From Frateuria sp. (GTDB lineage Bacteria > Pseudomonadota > Gammaproteobacteria > Xanthomonadales > Rhodanobacteraceae): a stretch of 34,015 nt of DNA. Below are positions 1 through 8,516 of the stretch, piece after piece; the first letter of the stretch is position 1; each line of letters starts with the position of its first letter. The position numbers were made by a program, and so were the translations under genes. The notes beneath the pieces are model-generated. The model ran no database searches. It had not been told where the DNA came from and was given only the letters and a program-made list of their open reading frames with translations. The DNA lies in contig NZ_JABFWW010000093.1 in the NCBI RefSeq assembly GCF_013362045.1, positions 1 through 34,015 of the forward strand, written 5' to 3'.

Positions 1-190
1 GGGCGGGCCGTCGGGCGGCTACCGCACGCTGGTCTATGTCTCCTGCCAGGACTGCGCGGTGGAGGCGGGCCGGGTGTCCGCCCACGGCGGCACCGTCGTG
101 AAGGACAAGTTCGCCATCGGACCCTACGGATTCATTGCGCTGGCCACCGATACCGAAGGCACCATGATCGGCCTGCACTCCATGCAGTGA
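1..190 (+). CDS. VOC (glyoxalase/bleomycin-resistance fold) family protein, C-terminal end only
   Basis: Only the last 62 codons are present; the gene begins before the window. The visible part contains a GGYRTLVYVSCQD strand, a GGTVVKDKFAIGPYGFIALA segment and a TDTEGTMIGLHSM ending. This is the usual C-terminal half of a small VOC-superfamily domain, in which Gly-Pro-Tyr-Gly is followed by a strand ending in a conserved Asp-x-Glu-Gly-x-x-Ile-Gly-Leu. Such proteins are cytosolic, and their reactions range from glyoxalase to dioxygenase activity, so the substrate cannot be named here. It converges on the NUDIX gene with 25 bases between the stop codons. VOC proteins are often found near DGPF/ECF sigma clusters like the one a few kb downstream, but no direct link is visible. 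Confidence 0.75.
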   Translation, partial: GGPSGGYRTLVYVSCQDCAVEAGRVSAHGGTVVKDKFAIGPYGFIALATDTEGTMIGLHSMQ

Positions 191-215
191 ACCGCGCGGG
201 AACGTGCGCGCCGCC

Positions 216-704
216 TCAGAGGCGGCTGTAGGACCACGACTGCATGCGTCCGCCCCTGTACGGCATCACGCCGTGGAACGGCCGCGGGTCGCCGTCGAAC
301 ACCAGCGGCAGGAAGTGGCGGTCGCCCTCCCACATCGGCAGTTCCATCAGCCGCGCGCGCGGCACCCATTCCAGCGTGCCTTCGTGGTTGCCGGCGTGGC
401 AGGTGCCCTCGAAGCCGTCGATGAGGAAGATGAAGCCCAGCCAGTCCTCGCCCTGCTTGCCGAAGCCGGGCCAGTTGAGCGTGCCGCGCAGGCGCATCGA
501 GGTGCATTCGATGCCGGCCTCCTCGCGGATCTCGCGGCGCATGCAGGCGGCGATGTCCTCGCCCGGCTCCATCTTGCCTCCCAGGCCGTTGTACTTGCCC
601 AGGTGCTGGTCGTCCGGCCGCGCGTTGCGGTGGATCATCAGCACGTGCCCGCGATCAGGCGAGAGCACGTAGCCGAGCGTAGCGACGATGGGGGTGTAGG
701 TCAT
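216..704 (-). CDS. NUDIX hydrolase, MutT / 8-oxo-dGTP diphosphatase-like
   Basis: A 162-residue protein with a perfect NUDIX box at residues 43-65: G43, E49, R57-E58, E61-E62, G64. These residues bind the catalytic Mg2+ and hydrolyse a nucleoside diphosphate linked to some other group X. The N-terminal strand (TPIVATLGYVL) and the tract LGKYNGLGGKMEPGED match the MutT / human MTH1-like subgroup that cleans 8-oxo-dGTP from the nucleotide pool, and the C-terminal WEGDRHFLPLVFDGD also fits that subgroup. Substrate assignment is by family resemblance only. The ATG start is convincing because the fold begins within six residues. It is transcribed away from the DUF2233 gene, with a short divergent region at about 705-825, and converges with the VOC gene. 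Confidence 0.85.
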   Translation of the reverse strand: MTYTPIVATLGYVLSPDRGHVLMIHRNARPDDQHLGKYNGLGGKMEPGEDIAACMRREIREEAGIECTSMRLRGTLNWPGFGKQGEDWLGFIFLIDGFEGTCHAGNHEGTLEWVPRARLMELPMWEGDRHFLPLVFDGDPRPFHGVMPYRGGRMQSWSYSRL

Positions 705-825
705 GACAGCCGTGCGGGGAAAAGCGCAAGTCTAGCGCCCGCGCATGCGACCTGCGGCCGGGTGCATGAACGCCCGGCCGCCCCGGACTTGCACCGGCCG
801 CAGTCGGGCGGCGACCATCGGAGGC

Positions 826-1629
826 ATGCCCCGTTTTGCGCCCGCCCCCGTTCGCCCATGCCGCCTGGCCTGGCTGTCGCTGCCGCTGCTCGCCGCGCTG
901 GCCGGCTGCGCGCCGCCGGCCAAGGCGCTGGACGGCGAGGAGCGCGCGTTCGAAGGCCAGAACTACCAGGTGGTCAGCATCGACCTGAAGCGGGAGCCGC
1001 TGACGCTGCACTGGCGCGCGCCGGACAGCGGCGAACCGTTCGGCGACATCGAGAGCCTGCGCCAATGGGGCCAGCAGCGCGGCCGCCGGCTGCTGTTCGC
1101 GGCCAACGCAGGCATCTATGACGGCACATCGAAGCCGCTGGGCCTCTACGTGGAAAACGGCAGGACGCTGGTGCCGCTGAACCTGGCGCACGGCAACCCG
1201 GCCTCGGGCAACTTCTCGCTGCTGCCCAACGGCGTGTTCGCGATCTACCCGGACGGCCACGCGGAAGTGCAGACCAGCGCCGCCTTCAAGGCCGACGGGC
1301 GCAAGCCGCAGTGGGCCACGCAGTCCGGGCCGATGCTGGTGATCGACGGCCAGCTCAACCCGGCCTTCGTGCATGACTCGGACAGCCTCAAGTGGCGCAG
1401 CGGCGTGTGCGCGCGCACGCCGCACCGGGTGGTGTTCGCGGTGAGCGAGGCGCCGGTCAACTTCCACGCCTTCGCGCGGCTGTTCCGCGACGAGCTGGGT
1501 TGCCGCGACGCGCTGTTCCTCGACGGCACGATCTCGCAGTTCTACCTCGACGGCGAGGGCTACGCCGGCGCGCCCGCCTTCATGGTCAAGCCCTACGCCG
1601 GCATCTTCGCGGTGTTCGCGCCCGAATGA
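826..1629 (+). CDS. Phosphodiester glycosidase-like (DUF2233/YigE family) lipoprotein
   Basis: About 267 residues. A hydrophobic segment after a basic start ends in LAALAGC with Cys28, a good lipobox, so the protein is probably a lipoprotein. The body has the DUF2233/NAGPA-like series found in YigE: FAANAGIYDGTSKPLGLYVE, GNFSLLPNGVF, TQSGPMLVIDG and a C-terminal LFRDELGCRDALFLDGTIS. Relatives of this fold remove GlcNAc from phosphodiesters, but the substrate of bacterial YigE-type proteins is not settled. I chose the ATG preceded by GGAGG although the spacing is only one base; an in-frame ATG lies further upstream at 745 but would bury the signal peptide. The stop codon overlaps the next gene's start (ATGA), so the two exported proteins are probably translationally coupled. 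Confidence 0.8.
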   Translation: MPRFAPAPVRPCRLAWLSLPLLAALAGCAPPAKALDGEERAFEGQNYQVVSIDLKREPLTLHWRAPDSGEPFGDIESLRQWGQQRGRRLLFAANAGIYDGTSKPLGLYVENGRTLVPLNLAHGNPASGNFSLLPNGVFAIYPDGHAEVQTSAAFKADGRKPQWATQSGPMLVIDGQLNPAFVHDSDSLKWRSGVCARTPHRVVFAVSEAPVNFHAFARLFRDELGCRDALFLDGTISQFYLDGEGYAGAPAFMVKPYAGIFAVFAPE

Positions 1630-4043
1630 GCCGGCGCCGCTACCGCTGGTGGCGCGGCCTGCTGCTGGCCGTGCTGGCGCTGCTGATGGCGGCGCTCGCG
1701 GCGGGCTGGTACCTGCTTGCCGGCAGCCGCGCGCGGCTGGACGGCCAGCTGCGAGTGGCCGCGCTCGCAGCGCCGGTGACGATCACCCGCGATGCCAACG
1801 GCAGCGTCACGCTCGACGCACGCAGCCGTGCCGATGCCACTTTCGCGCTGGGCTTCGTGCATGCGCAGGAGCGTTTCTTCGAAATGGACCTGATGCGCCG
1901 CGTCGCCGCCGGCGAGCTGGCCGAGCTGGTCGGCCCGGCCGCGCTCGGCAGCGACCTGGACATCCGCCGCCACCGCCTGCGCGCCGTGGCGCAGGCGGCC
2001 TACGCGGCGATGCCGCCGGGCGAGCGGCAACTGCTGGATCGCTACCGCGACGGCGTCAACGCGGGGCTGGCCGACCTGCGCAAGAAGCCCTGGGAGTACT
2101 TCCTGCTCGGCAGCGAGCCCAAGCCCTGGCGTTCGGAAGACAGTGCGCTGGTGATCGGCGCGATGTACCTGGACCTCAACGGCCACGGCCGCAACCTGCG
2201 CGAGCTGGAGCTTGCGCGCATGCACGCGGCGCTGCCCGCGCCGCTGGTCGATTTCCTGCTCGCGCCCGACCCGGACTGGGAGGCGCCGCTGAGCGGCAGC
2301 CTGTCGCGCCCACCGGTGGTGCCCGATGCGTCGGTGTTCGACCTGCGCAAGGGGCGCTCGGCCGCGGCCAGCGTGGCGCAGCTCTCCGCCGCGCTCGCGC
2401 CGGCGCTGGAGGGCCGCCATCCCGGAAGCAACAGTTTCGCCGTGGCCGGCGCGCTCACCGACACCGGCGCGGCCATGCTCGCCAACGACATGCACCTGGG
2501 CCTGCGCGTGCCCGACATCTGGTTCCGCACACGGCTGCGCTATCCGGACGCCAGCGCGCCCGGCGGCACGCGCGACGCGGTCGGCGTCAGCCTGCCCGGC
2601 ACCCCGGCGCTCGTCGTCGGCTCCAACGGCCAGGTCGCCTGGGGTTTCACCAACAGCTATGGCGATTGGCTGGACTGGGTACGGGTCACGCGCGACGGCG
2701 CCGAGCCATCGCGCTACAAGGTGCCCGAAGGCTGGGCGCGGATCGAGCGCCACGCCGAACGCATCCGCGTCAAGGGCGAACCCGACCGCGTGCTGGATGT
2801 GGAGGACACCCGCTGGGGCCCGATCCTCGCCAGGGATACCGACGGCACGCCGCTGGCGCTGGCCTGGATCGGCGACCGCCCGCATGCCTACAACCTCAAC
2901 CTGATGCAGCTCGAGCGCGCACCGAACGTGGCCGCCGCGCTCGCGCTGGCGCCAACCCTGGGCATGCCGCCGCAGAACCTGCTGGCCGCCGACCGCGAGG
3001 GCCACATCGGCTGGACCATCGCCGGCAACGCGATCCCCTTGCGCGGCGCCGGCAGCGACCCGCTGCTGCCGGCGGACTGGTCGACCCCCGGCAGTGGCTG
3101 GCAGGGCTGGGCCGCGGCGTCGCAGTACCCGCGCGTGGTCGACCCGGCGCAGGGACGGCTGTGGACGGCCAACAACCGCACGGTCGGCGGCACGGCTCTG
3201 GAGCTGCTCGGCAACGGCGGCCACGACCTGGGCGCGCGTGCACAGCAGATCCGCGACGACCTGGGCGCGCATGGCGCGTTCACCACCGGCAACCTGCTCG
3301 ACATCCAACTGGACAACCGCGCGCTGCTGCTCACGCCCTGGCAGCGGCTGCTGCAGGACACGCTCTCCGGTGCGCGCGATCCCGCGCTTCGCCAGTTGCG
3401 CGCACTGACCGCCAACTGGCGCAACCGCGCCGCACCCGACAGCGTGGACTACCGGCTGGTGCGCGCCTTCCGCGACGAGGTGCATCGCGCGGCGCTGTCC
3501 CCGTTCGTGGCGCGGGTCAAGGCGCGCTATCCGGATTTCGCCTGGCCCGCCGGCGGCGACTCCGAAGCGGCGGTGTGGTCGCTGCTGCGCGACCAGCCGG
3601 CCTGGCTGCTCGATCCGCGCTACCGCATCTGGAACGCGCTGCTGCTCGATGCCGCGCGCCGCGTGGCCACCGTGCTGGGTGCAGAGCCGGGCGGACTGCC
3701 CGCGCGCAGCTGGGGCGAGGTCAACCGCAGCGACATCCGCCACGCGCTCTCGCCGGCGCTGCCCGGCGTGCTGGCGCATTTCCTGGACATGCCGGACGAA
3801 CCCTTGCCCGGCGACGCCAACATGCCGCGCGTGGCTGCGCCCGGGTTCGGCGCCTCCGAACGGCTGGCCGTGTCGCCCGGGCACGAGGCCCAGGGCATCC
3901 TGGAAATGCCCGGCGGCCAGGCCGACAACCCGCTGTCGCCCTACTACGGCGCCGGCCACGCCGACTGGGTCGAAGGCCGCCCCACGCCGCTGCTGCCGGG
4001 GCCGGCGAAGTGGACGCTGGTGTTGCAACCGGGGAAGCCGTAG
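1626..4043 (+). CDS. Penicillin acylase family protein (Ntn hydrolase, peptidase S45)
   Basis: About 805 residues, a usual length for the single-chain precursor. Residues 7-32 form an N-terminal hydrophobic segment after an Arg-rich start, consistent with export or membrane anchoring. The alpha-chain part has FALGFVHAQERFFEMDLMRR (about 73-92) and GELAELVG. The predicted autoprocessing site is Gly267-Ser268 in GSNSFAVAG; Ser268 would become the N-terminal nucleophile of the beta chain. LANDMHLGLRVPDIWF follows, then WTANNRTVGG and the C-terminal GHEAQG and WVEGRPTPLLPG features of S45 enzymes. The family hydrolyses amide bonds of beta-lactams, N-acyl-homoserine lactones or other acyl amides; the substrate is not readable from sequence. 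The start overlaps the DUF2233 stop by four bases. Confidence 0.88.
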   Translation: MSRRRYRWWRGLLLAVLALLMAALAAGWYLLAGSRARLDGQLRVAALAAPVTITRDANGSVTLDARSRADATFALGFVHAQERFFEMDLMRRVAAGELAELVGPAALGSDLDIRRHRLRAVAQAAYAAMPPGERQLLDRYRDGVNAGLADLRKKPWEYFLLGSEPKPWRSEDSALVIGAMYLDLNGHGRNLRELELARMHAALPAPLVDFLLAPDPDWEAPLSGSLSRPPVVPDASVFDLRKGRSAAASVAQLSAALAPALEGRHPGSNSFAVAGALTDTGAAMLANDMHLGLRVPDIWFRTRLRYPDASAPGGTRDAVGVSLPGTPALVVGSNGQVAWGFTNSYGDWLDWVRVTRDGAEPSRYKVPEGWARIERHAERIRVKGEPDRVLDVEDTRWGPILARDTDGTPLALAWIGDRPHAYNLNLMQLERAPNVAAALALAPTLGMPPQNLLAADREGHIGWTIAGNAIPLRGAGSDPLLPADWSTPGSGWQGWAAASQYPRVVDPAQGRLWTANNRTVGGTALELLGNGGHDLGARAQQIRDDLGAHGAFTTGNLLDIQLDNRALLLTPWQRLLQDTLSGARDPALRQLRALTANWRNRAAPDSVDYRLVRAFRDEVHRAALSPFVARVKARYPDFAWPAGGDSEAAVWSLLRDQPAWLLDPRYRIWNALLLDAARRVATVLGAEPGGLPARSWGEVNRSDIRHALSPALPGVLAHFLDMPDEPLPGDANMPRVAAPGFGASERLAVSPGHEAQGILEMPGGQADNPLSPYYGAGHADWVEGRPTPLLPGPAKWTLVLQPGKP

Positions 4044-4107
4044 TCCGAGGGCTCGGTCGTGGTTCCCGGCATGCGCCTTCGGCGAAGCAGGGGCAGAAGT
4101 GCCAAAG

Positions 4108-4160
4108 GCCTCCCCCTCTTCCCAACCCTCTCCCCGGCTATGCCACGGGAGAGGGAGCTT
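4108..4160 (-). repeat. Dispersed intergenic palindromic repeat (GGGAGAGGG type), copy 1
   Basis: A perfect 9-base inverted repeat, CCCTCTCCC (4126-4134) and GGGAGAGGG (4147-4155), with a 12-base loop, followed on the minus strand by a G-rich AAGAGGGGGAGGCC tail. The same unit occurs near 7306 and twice near 19050-19180. It lies between the converging acylase and DUF3224 genes, so it may also act in transcription termination for either one. Confidence 0.75.
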
Positions 4161-4549
4161 TACGGCAACTCGTAGTCGAAACCGTATTCGTGTTGCCCTC
4201 GTTCGATGCGGATGGTCAGCTCGCCGCGGATGCCCGCCAGTTCGCCGGTACCCGAATCGGGCACCACCGTCACGCGCATGCTGGGCGTGCCACGGTCCAT
4301 CAGGCCGAAGTGCATCAGCACGAAGCTGCCCTGCCGGCCGTGCAGCGCGCCCGAGATGCGCTCGATCGCCACGTAGCCGGCCGAGCCGGTCACCACGGTG
4401 CCCGCCGACAGCATTTCGCCCAGGCTGCTCGCCTGCAGGTCGCCCTGGAACTGCTTGTCGATGGTCATGCGCCCCAGCTGGGCGGGCTCGATGCCGGGCG
4501 CGGCCGGCTGCGGGGCGAGTTTCACGTCGAAGGTTCCGCTGGCGTGCAT
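4160..4549 (-). CDS. DUF3224 domain-containing protein
   Basis: About 129 residues from the chosen ATG, which has GGAG nine bases upstream and opens directly with MHASGTFDVKL, the usual start of the family. An upstream in-frame extension to 4618 lacks family resemblance. The body shows the DUF3224 features: a short FQGDLQASSLGEMLSAG segment, GSAGYVAIERISGALHGRQG, GSFVLMHFG and VVPDSGTGELAGIRG, ending in YGFDYELP. The fold is a small beta-barrel related to allene oxide cyclase-like proteins. Its biochemical role is not established. It is divergently placed from the AraC regulator, sharing a 113-base control region, which suggests control by that regulator. Confidence 0.85.
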   Translation of the reverse strand: MHASGTFDVKLAPQPAAPGIEPAQLGRMTIDKQFQGDLQASSLGEMLSAGTVVTGSAGYVAIERISGALHGRQGSFVLMHFGLMDRGTPSMRVTVVPDSGTGELAGIRGELTIRIERGQHEYGFDYELP

Positions 4550-4662
4550 GGTGGCTCCGGGCAAAGTCGATGGGGCGATGATGGCGCAGGCGCAGCCTGC
4601 CCTACCATCGCCTTCCATTGCAGCGCAGGAGCGGCATCCATGATTGGAAAAACGCGACGGCC

Positions 4663-5463
4663 ATGACGGCGGGCCTGGGCCAACCGCGCGGCGTGCTGCA
4701 CCGGCTGCCGAGCGGCGACATGGAGCATCGCCGGCATGCGCCCGACCCCGCGCTGGCGCCCTTCGTCGAGCACTACTGGCGCGTGCGCTGGGACCTTGGC
4801 GGGCAGCCGCCGCAGACGCAGGAAACCCTGCCGCATCCGAACGTGTACCTGGTGATCGAGCGCGGCCAGACGGCCATCCATGGCGTGCACCAGGGGCGTT
4901 TCGTGCGAGTGCTGGAGGGCCGCGGCTGCGTGTTCGGCGTCAAGTTCCGCGTGGGCGGCTTCCATGCCTTCCTGCGCCGTCCGGTGTCGACGCTGGCCGA
5001 CCGCTCGCTGCCGGTCACCGCCGTGCTGCCCGACGCCGGCACACTCGAAGCGGACGTACTCGCCTGCGAGGCGATGGAGGCGATGGCCGCGGTCGCCGAC
5101 CGCCATCTGCTCGCCCACCTGCCGACGCCAGACCTGCAGGCCGTTCGGCTGGCGGCGCTGGTCGCGCAGGTCGCCGCCGATCCGGCATTGCTCTCGGTGC
5201 AGGCCCTGGCCGACCGCGCCGGCCTGACCATGCGCAGCCTGCAGCGTCTGTTCGACCGCTACGTGGGCGTGCCGCCCAAGTGGGTGATCAACCGCTACCG
5301 CCTGCACGAGGCGATCGCGCGGGTGCAGGACGGCCGCGCGGTGGACTGGGCCGAGCTCGCGCTGTCGCTGGGCTATTTCGACCAGGCGCATTTCATTCGC
5401 GACTTCACGCGGCTGGTCGGCCGCCCGCCGGGCGACTACGCGCGCCGCGAAGGATCGCGCTGA
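4663..5463 (+). CDS. AraC-family transcriptional regulator (DUF6597-type N-terminus)
   Basis: About 266 residues. The N-terminal half (HAPDPALAPFVEHYWRVRWDL, then LPHPNVYLVIERG and GRGCVFGVKFRVGGF) is the DUF6597-type sensor domain common in regulators next to small stress or detoxification genes. The C-terminal hundred residues hold the two helix-turn-helix motifs of the AraC DNA-binding domain: LSVQALADRAGLTMRSLQRL, and ELALSLGYFDQAHFIRDFTR followed by the conserved G-PP-Y. The ATG at 4663 is the first ATG in frame; its ribosome site is weak, and an alternative ATG is at 4720. It diverges from the DUF3224 gene and precedes the DGPF and sigma factor genes, so it may control one or both sides. 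The ligand is unknown. Confidence 0.85.
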   Translation: MTAGLGQPRGVLHRLPSGDMEHRRHAPDPALAPFVEHYWRVRWDLGGQPPQTQETLPHPNVYLVIERGQTAIHGVHQGRFVRVLEGRGCVFGVKFRVGGFHAFLRRPVSTLADRSLPVTAVLPDAGTLEADVLACEAMEAMAAVADRHLLAHLPTPDLQAVRLAALVAQVAADPALLSVQALADRAGLTMRSLQRLFDRYVGVPPKWVINRYRLHEAIARVQDGRAVDWAELALSLGYFDQAHFIRDFTRLVGRPPGDYARREGSR

Positions 5464-5539
5464 AACATGTCGAATTCACCGGCCGTGGGCCGTCGTGTCA
5501 ACGCAAGCCGGCGACTGCCGGCGTCAACGGGAGCGACGT

Positions 5540-5965
5540 ATGCGATGCATGGTGATGGTCCGCGCGACGGCCGAATCGGAAGCGGGCGTGATGCCCAGCC
5601 AGCAGCTGCTGGAGCAGATGACGGCGTTCAATGAGGAACTGGTGAAGGCCGGCGTGATGCTGGCCGGCGAGGGGCTCAAGCCCAGCTCGCAGGGCAAGCG
5701 CATGTACTTCGCCGATGGCCGCCGCCGCGTGGTCGACGGGCCCTTCGCCGAAGCGAAAGAGCTGATCGCAGGTTTCTGGCTGTGGCAGGTGCGCTCGATG
5801 GACGAGGCGCTGGAATGGGCGCGCCGCTGCCCGGCGCCGTTCGAGGGCGAATGCGCCATCGAGATCCGTCCGCTGTTCGAGGCCGACGACTTCGGCGAGG
5901 CGATGACGCCGGAACTGCGCGCTGCGGAGGACCGCATGCGCGGCGAAATCGCCGGGAGAGCCTGA
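5540..5965 (+). CDS. YCII-related / DGPF domain protein
   Basis: About 141 residues, starting at an ATG six bases after GGGAG. The sequence opens MRCMVMVRATAESEAGVMPS and has VVDGPFAEAKELIAGFWLW with the name-giving DGPF at residues 66-69, then a C-terminal WARRCPAPFEGECAIEIRPL. This is the DGPF branch of the YCII superfamily, dimeric ferredoxin-like proteins of unknown reaction. It lies 61 bases upstream of the ECF sigma gene in the same direction. Linkage of DGPF genes to ECF42 sigma factors is a described pattern in bacteria, and the DGPF genes are regarded as targets or partners of that sigma factor. Confidence 0.9.
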   Translation: MRCMVMVRATAESEAGVMPSQQLLEQMTAFNEELVKAGVMLAGEGLKPSSQGKRMYFADGRRRVVDGPFAEAKELIAGFWLWQVRSMDEALEWARRCPAPFEGECAIEIRPLFEADDFGEAMTPELRAAEDRMRGEIAGRA

Positions 5966-6026
5966 CATCCCGTCCAGCCGGTCGGTGGGCTTGCCGCCTG
6001 CCGCACGCGATGGTCTGATCGGCGGC

Positions 6027-7268
6027 ATGAGCCAAGCCGACACCCACCGTGCCATCGAAACCGTCTGGCGCCTGGAGGCGCCCAAGCTGGTCGCCGCACT
6101 GATCCGCGTCGTGCGCGACATCGACCTTGCCGAGGAGCTGGCGCAGGACGCGCTGGTGGCCGCCCTGGAGCGATGGCCGTCGGCCGGCGTGCCGGACAAC
6201 CCCGGCGCCTGGCTGATGACCGCTGCCAAGCGGCGCGGTATCGATCTGCTGCGGCACAGGCAGCTGGTCGAGCGCAAGCACGCCGCGCTGGATGGCGATC
6301 CGGAGCATGAGGCGTTCACCATGCCCAACCTGGAAGCGCTCGACGACGACATCGGCGACGACCTGCTGCGGCTGATCTTCACCGCCTGCCACCCGGCGCT
6401 GTCGACCGAGGCGCAAGTCGCGCTGACCCTGCGCCTGCTCGGCGGCCTCACCACCGGGGAAATCGCCCGCGCATTCCTCGCCACCGAGCCCACCATCGCC
6501 CAGCGCATCGTACGCGCCAAGCGCACGCTCGCCGACAAGCGCGTGCCTTTCGAGGTGCCGCGCGGCGAGGAGCTGTCCGAGCGCCTTGCCGCCGTGCTGG
6601 GCGTGATCTACCTCATCTTCAACGAGGGCTATACCGCGACCGCCGGCGACGACTGGATGCGCCCGGCGCTGTGCGAAGAGGCGCTGCGCCTGGGCCGCAC
6701 GTTGGCCGGGCTGATGCCGCGCGAGCCCGAAGTATTGGGCCTGCTTGCGCTGATGGAGATCCAGGCTTCGCGTGCGCATGCCCGCGTGGATGCGCAGGGC
6801 CGACCGGTACTGCTGCTGGAGCAGAACCGCGCGCTGTGGGACCAGTTGCTGATCCACCGCGGGCTGGATGCGCTGGAGCGCGTGCGCAGGCTGCTGGCCG
6901 CTATCGCCGCCTGCCACGCGCGCGCCGCCACCGCCGAGGCGACCGACTGGCGGCGGATCGCCGCGCTCTATGCCACGCTTGCCCGCGTCGCGCCGTCGCC
7001 GGTGGTGGAACTCAACCGCGCCGTCGCCGTGGCCATGGCCGAAGGGCCGGCCGCCGGCCTGGCGATGGTCGATGCGCTGGCCGATGCGCCGGCGCTCGCC
7101 AACTACCACCTGCTGCCCGCGGTGCGCGGCGATCTGCTGGCCAAGCTCGGGCGGGCCGACGAGGCGCGCATGGCGTTCGAGCGGGCGGCCGCGATGACGC
7201 AGAATGCTCAGGAGCGGGCCGTGATGCTGGAGCGGGCGGCCGGATGCGGGGCGAAGGTCGCGTCGTAG
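6027..7268 (+). CDS. ECF42-type RNA polymerase sigma factor with C-terminal DUF6596/TPR-like extension
   Basis: About 413 residues, twice a normal ECF sigma factor. Residues 10-80 form the sigma-2 region (WRLEAPKLVAALIRVVRD, DIDLAEELAQDA, NPGAWLMTAAKRRGIDLLR). Residues 125-172 form sigma-4 with the helix-turn-helix LTTGEIARAFLATEPTIAQR. From about residue 185 the long extension begins with the signature VIYLIFNEGYTATAGDDW and continues with alpha-helical, TPR-like repeats ending near residue 400. This architecture defines ECF42, in which the C-terminal part is thought to replace a separate anti-sigma factor. No anti-sigma gene is visible nearby. The ATG at 6027 is chosen because the sigma-2 fold begins ten residues later. 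The DGPF gene upstream is the expected partner. Confidence 0.92.
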   Translation: MSQADTHRAIETVWRLEAPKLVAALIRVVRDIDLAEELAQDALVAALERWPSAGVPDNPGAWLMTAAKRRGIDLLRHRQLVERKHAALDGDPEHEAFTMPNLEALDDDIGDDLLRLIFTACHPALSTEAQVALTLRLLGGLTTGEIARAFLATEPTIAQRIVRAKRTLADKRVPFEVPRGEELSERLAAVLGVIYLIFNEGYTATAGDDWMRPALCEEALRLGRTLAGLMPREPEVLGLLALMEIQASRAHARVDAQGRPVLLLEQNRALWDQLLIHRGLDALERVRRLLAAIAACHARAATAEATDWRRIAALYATLARVAPSPVVELNRAVAVAMAEGPAAGLAMVDALADAPALANYHLLPAVRGDLLAKLGRADEARMAFERAAAMTQNAQERAVMLERAAGCGAKVAS

Positions 7269-7305
7269 GCGAAGCTGTCGCAAGGGGTCTTGCCGCAACC
7301 CATTG

Positions 7306-7360
7306 CCCCTCTCCCCCCGCCCCACCGGGGGAGAGGGTTGAGTGAGGGGGAGGCCCTTGG
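7306..7360 (+). repeat. Dispersed intergenic palindromic repeat (GGGAGAGGG type), copy 2
   Basis: An 11-base perfect inverted repeat, CCCTCTCCCCC (7307-7317) and GGGGGAGAGGG (7327-7337), with a nine-base loop. The tail TTGAGTGAGGGGGAGGCC resembles copy 1 read on its minus strand. It sits between the converging sigma factor and dapE genes and ends two bases before the dapE stop codon. Confidence 0.75.
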
Positions 7361-7362
7361 CC

Positions 7363-8496
7363 TTAAACCAGCAGCCTTTCGCAGATCGCCTGGTAAAGAG
7401 CAGGCAAGCGCTCCAGGTCCGCCACCGCCACATGTTCGTCCACCTTGTGGATGGTCGCGTTGACCGGCCCCAGTTCCACCACCTCGGCGCCGAGCGGCGC
7501 GATGAAGCGGCCGTCGGAGGTGCCGCCACCGGTGCTCTGCTCCGGTTCCGCGCCGCACAGTTCCCGACAGACCGCCCGCGTGGTTTCGCGCAGCCGTCCG
7601 CCGGCCGCACTCAGGAACGGCTCGCCGGAAAGGTTCCAGTCCAGCTGCCAGGCCAGGCCATGGCGGTCGAGGATCGCCTCGGTGCGCGCGCGCAGATCCG
7701 CGGCCGTGCTGGCGGTGGAGTAGCGGAAGTTGATCTGCGCGACCAGCGTTCCGGGAATCACGTTGGTGGCGCCGGTGCCGGCGTTGAGGTTGGACACCTG
7801 GAACGAGGTCGGCGGAAAATCGGCGTTGCCCTCGTCCCAGCGCGTGGCGGCCAGTTCCGCCAGCGCCGGCGCGAAGGCGTGGATCGGGTTGTCCGCCTTC
7901 TCCGGATAGGCCACGTGGCCCTGCACGCCGCGCACGGTGAGCGCGGCCGAAAGCGAGCCGCGCCGGCCGACGCGGATCAGGTCGCCCAGCCGCTCCTTCG
8001 AGGATGGCTCGCCGACCACGCACCAGTCGATGCGCTCGCCGCGCGCGCGGAAGGCCTCGGCCACGCGACGCACGCCATCGAGGTTGGTGGGACCTTCCTC
8101 GTCGCTGGTCAGCAGCAGCGCGACGCGGCCGGCGTGGTCCGGGTGCGCGGCGACGAAGCGCTCCAGCGCCACCGCCATGGCGGCGACCGAGCCCTTCATG
8201 TCCGCCGCGCCGCGGCCGTATAGGCGTCCATCGCGCAACGCCGGCTCGAAAGGCGGCGAGGCCCAGGCATCCTCGGGGCCGCTGGGTACCACGTCGGTAT
8301 GCCCCAGGAACACCAGCGTCGGGCCGCCGCTGCCGTGCGTGGCCCAGAGATTGTCCACTTCGCCGTGGCGCAGCTGCTCGACTGCGAAGCCGGCGCGCGC
8401 CAGGCGTCCGGCGATCAGCGCCTGGCAGCCGGCGTCCTCGGGCGTCACCGAGCGGCGGCTGATCAGATCATGCGTGAGGTCGAGCACGTCGCTCAT
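7363..8496 (-). CDS. dapE: Succinyl-diaminopimelate desuccinylase
   Basis: A 377-residue M20 metallopeptidase, the usual length. It removes succinate from N-succinyl-LL-2,6-diaminopimelate to give LL-DAP for lysine and peptidoglycan. All metal and catalytic positions are visible: H66 and D68 in [11 protein letters not shown]99 in [11 protein letters not shown]133-E134 in SDEEGP, E163 in VGEPSS, and H350 in [10 protein letters not shown]. The dimerisation-domain tract [14 protein letters not shown] and the C-terminal GGGTSDGRF are also intact. The start gives [20 protein letters not shown], typical of the family. It is the last gene of a dapD - membrane protein - arsC-like - dapE run, 20 bases after the arsC-like gene. 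Confidence 0.97.
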   Translation of the reverse strand: MSDVLDLTHDLISRRSVTPEDAGCQALIAGRLARAGFAVEQLRHGEVDNLWATHGSGGPTLVFLGHTDVVPSGPEDAWASPPFEPALRDGRLYGRGAADMKGSVAAMAVALERFVAAHPDHAGRVALLLTSDEEGPTNLDGVRRVAEAFRARGERIDWCVVGEPSSKERLGDLIRVGRRGSLSAALTVRGVQGHVAYPEKADNPIHAFAPALAELAATRWDEGNADFPPTSFQVSNLNAGTGATNVIPGTLVAQINFRYSTASTAADLRARTEAILDRHGLAWQLDWNLSGEPFLSAAGGRLRETTRAVCRELCGAEPEQSTGGGTSDGRFIAPLGAEVVELGPVNATIHKVDEHVAVADLERLPALYQAICERLLV

Positions 8497-8516
8497 GGAC
8501 TGGACACCCTGGATGG

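Noticed and set aside
1593-4028. An 811-codon minus-strand open frame opposite the penicillin acylase
   Set aside because: A shadow frame: its composition is typical of antisense GC-rich DNA, and the plus strand carries a complete acylase with motifs.
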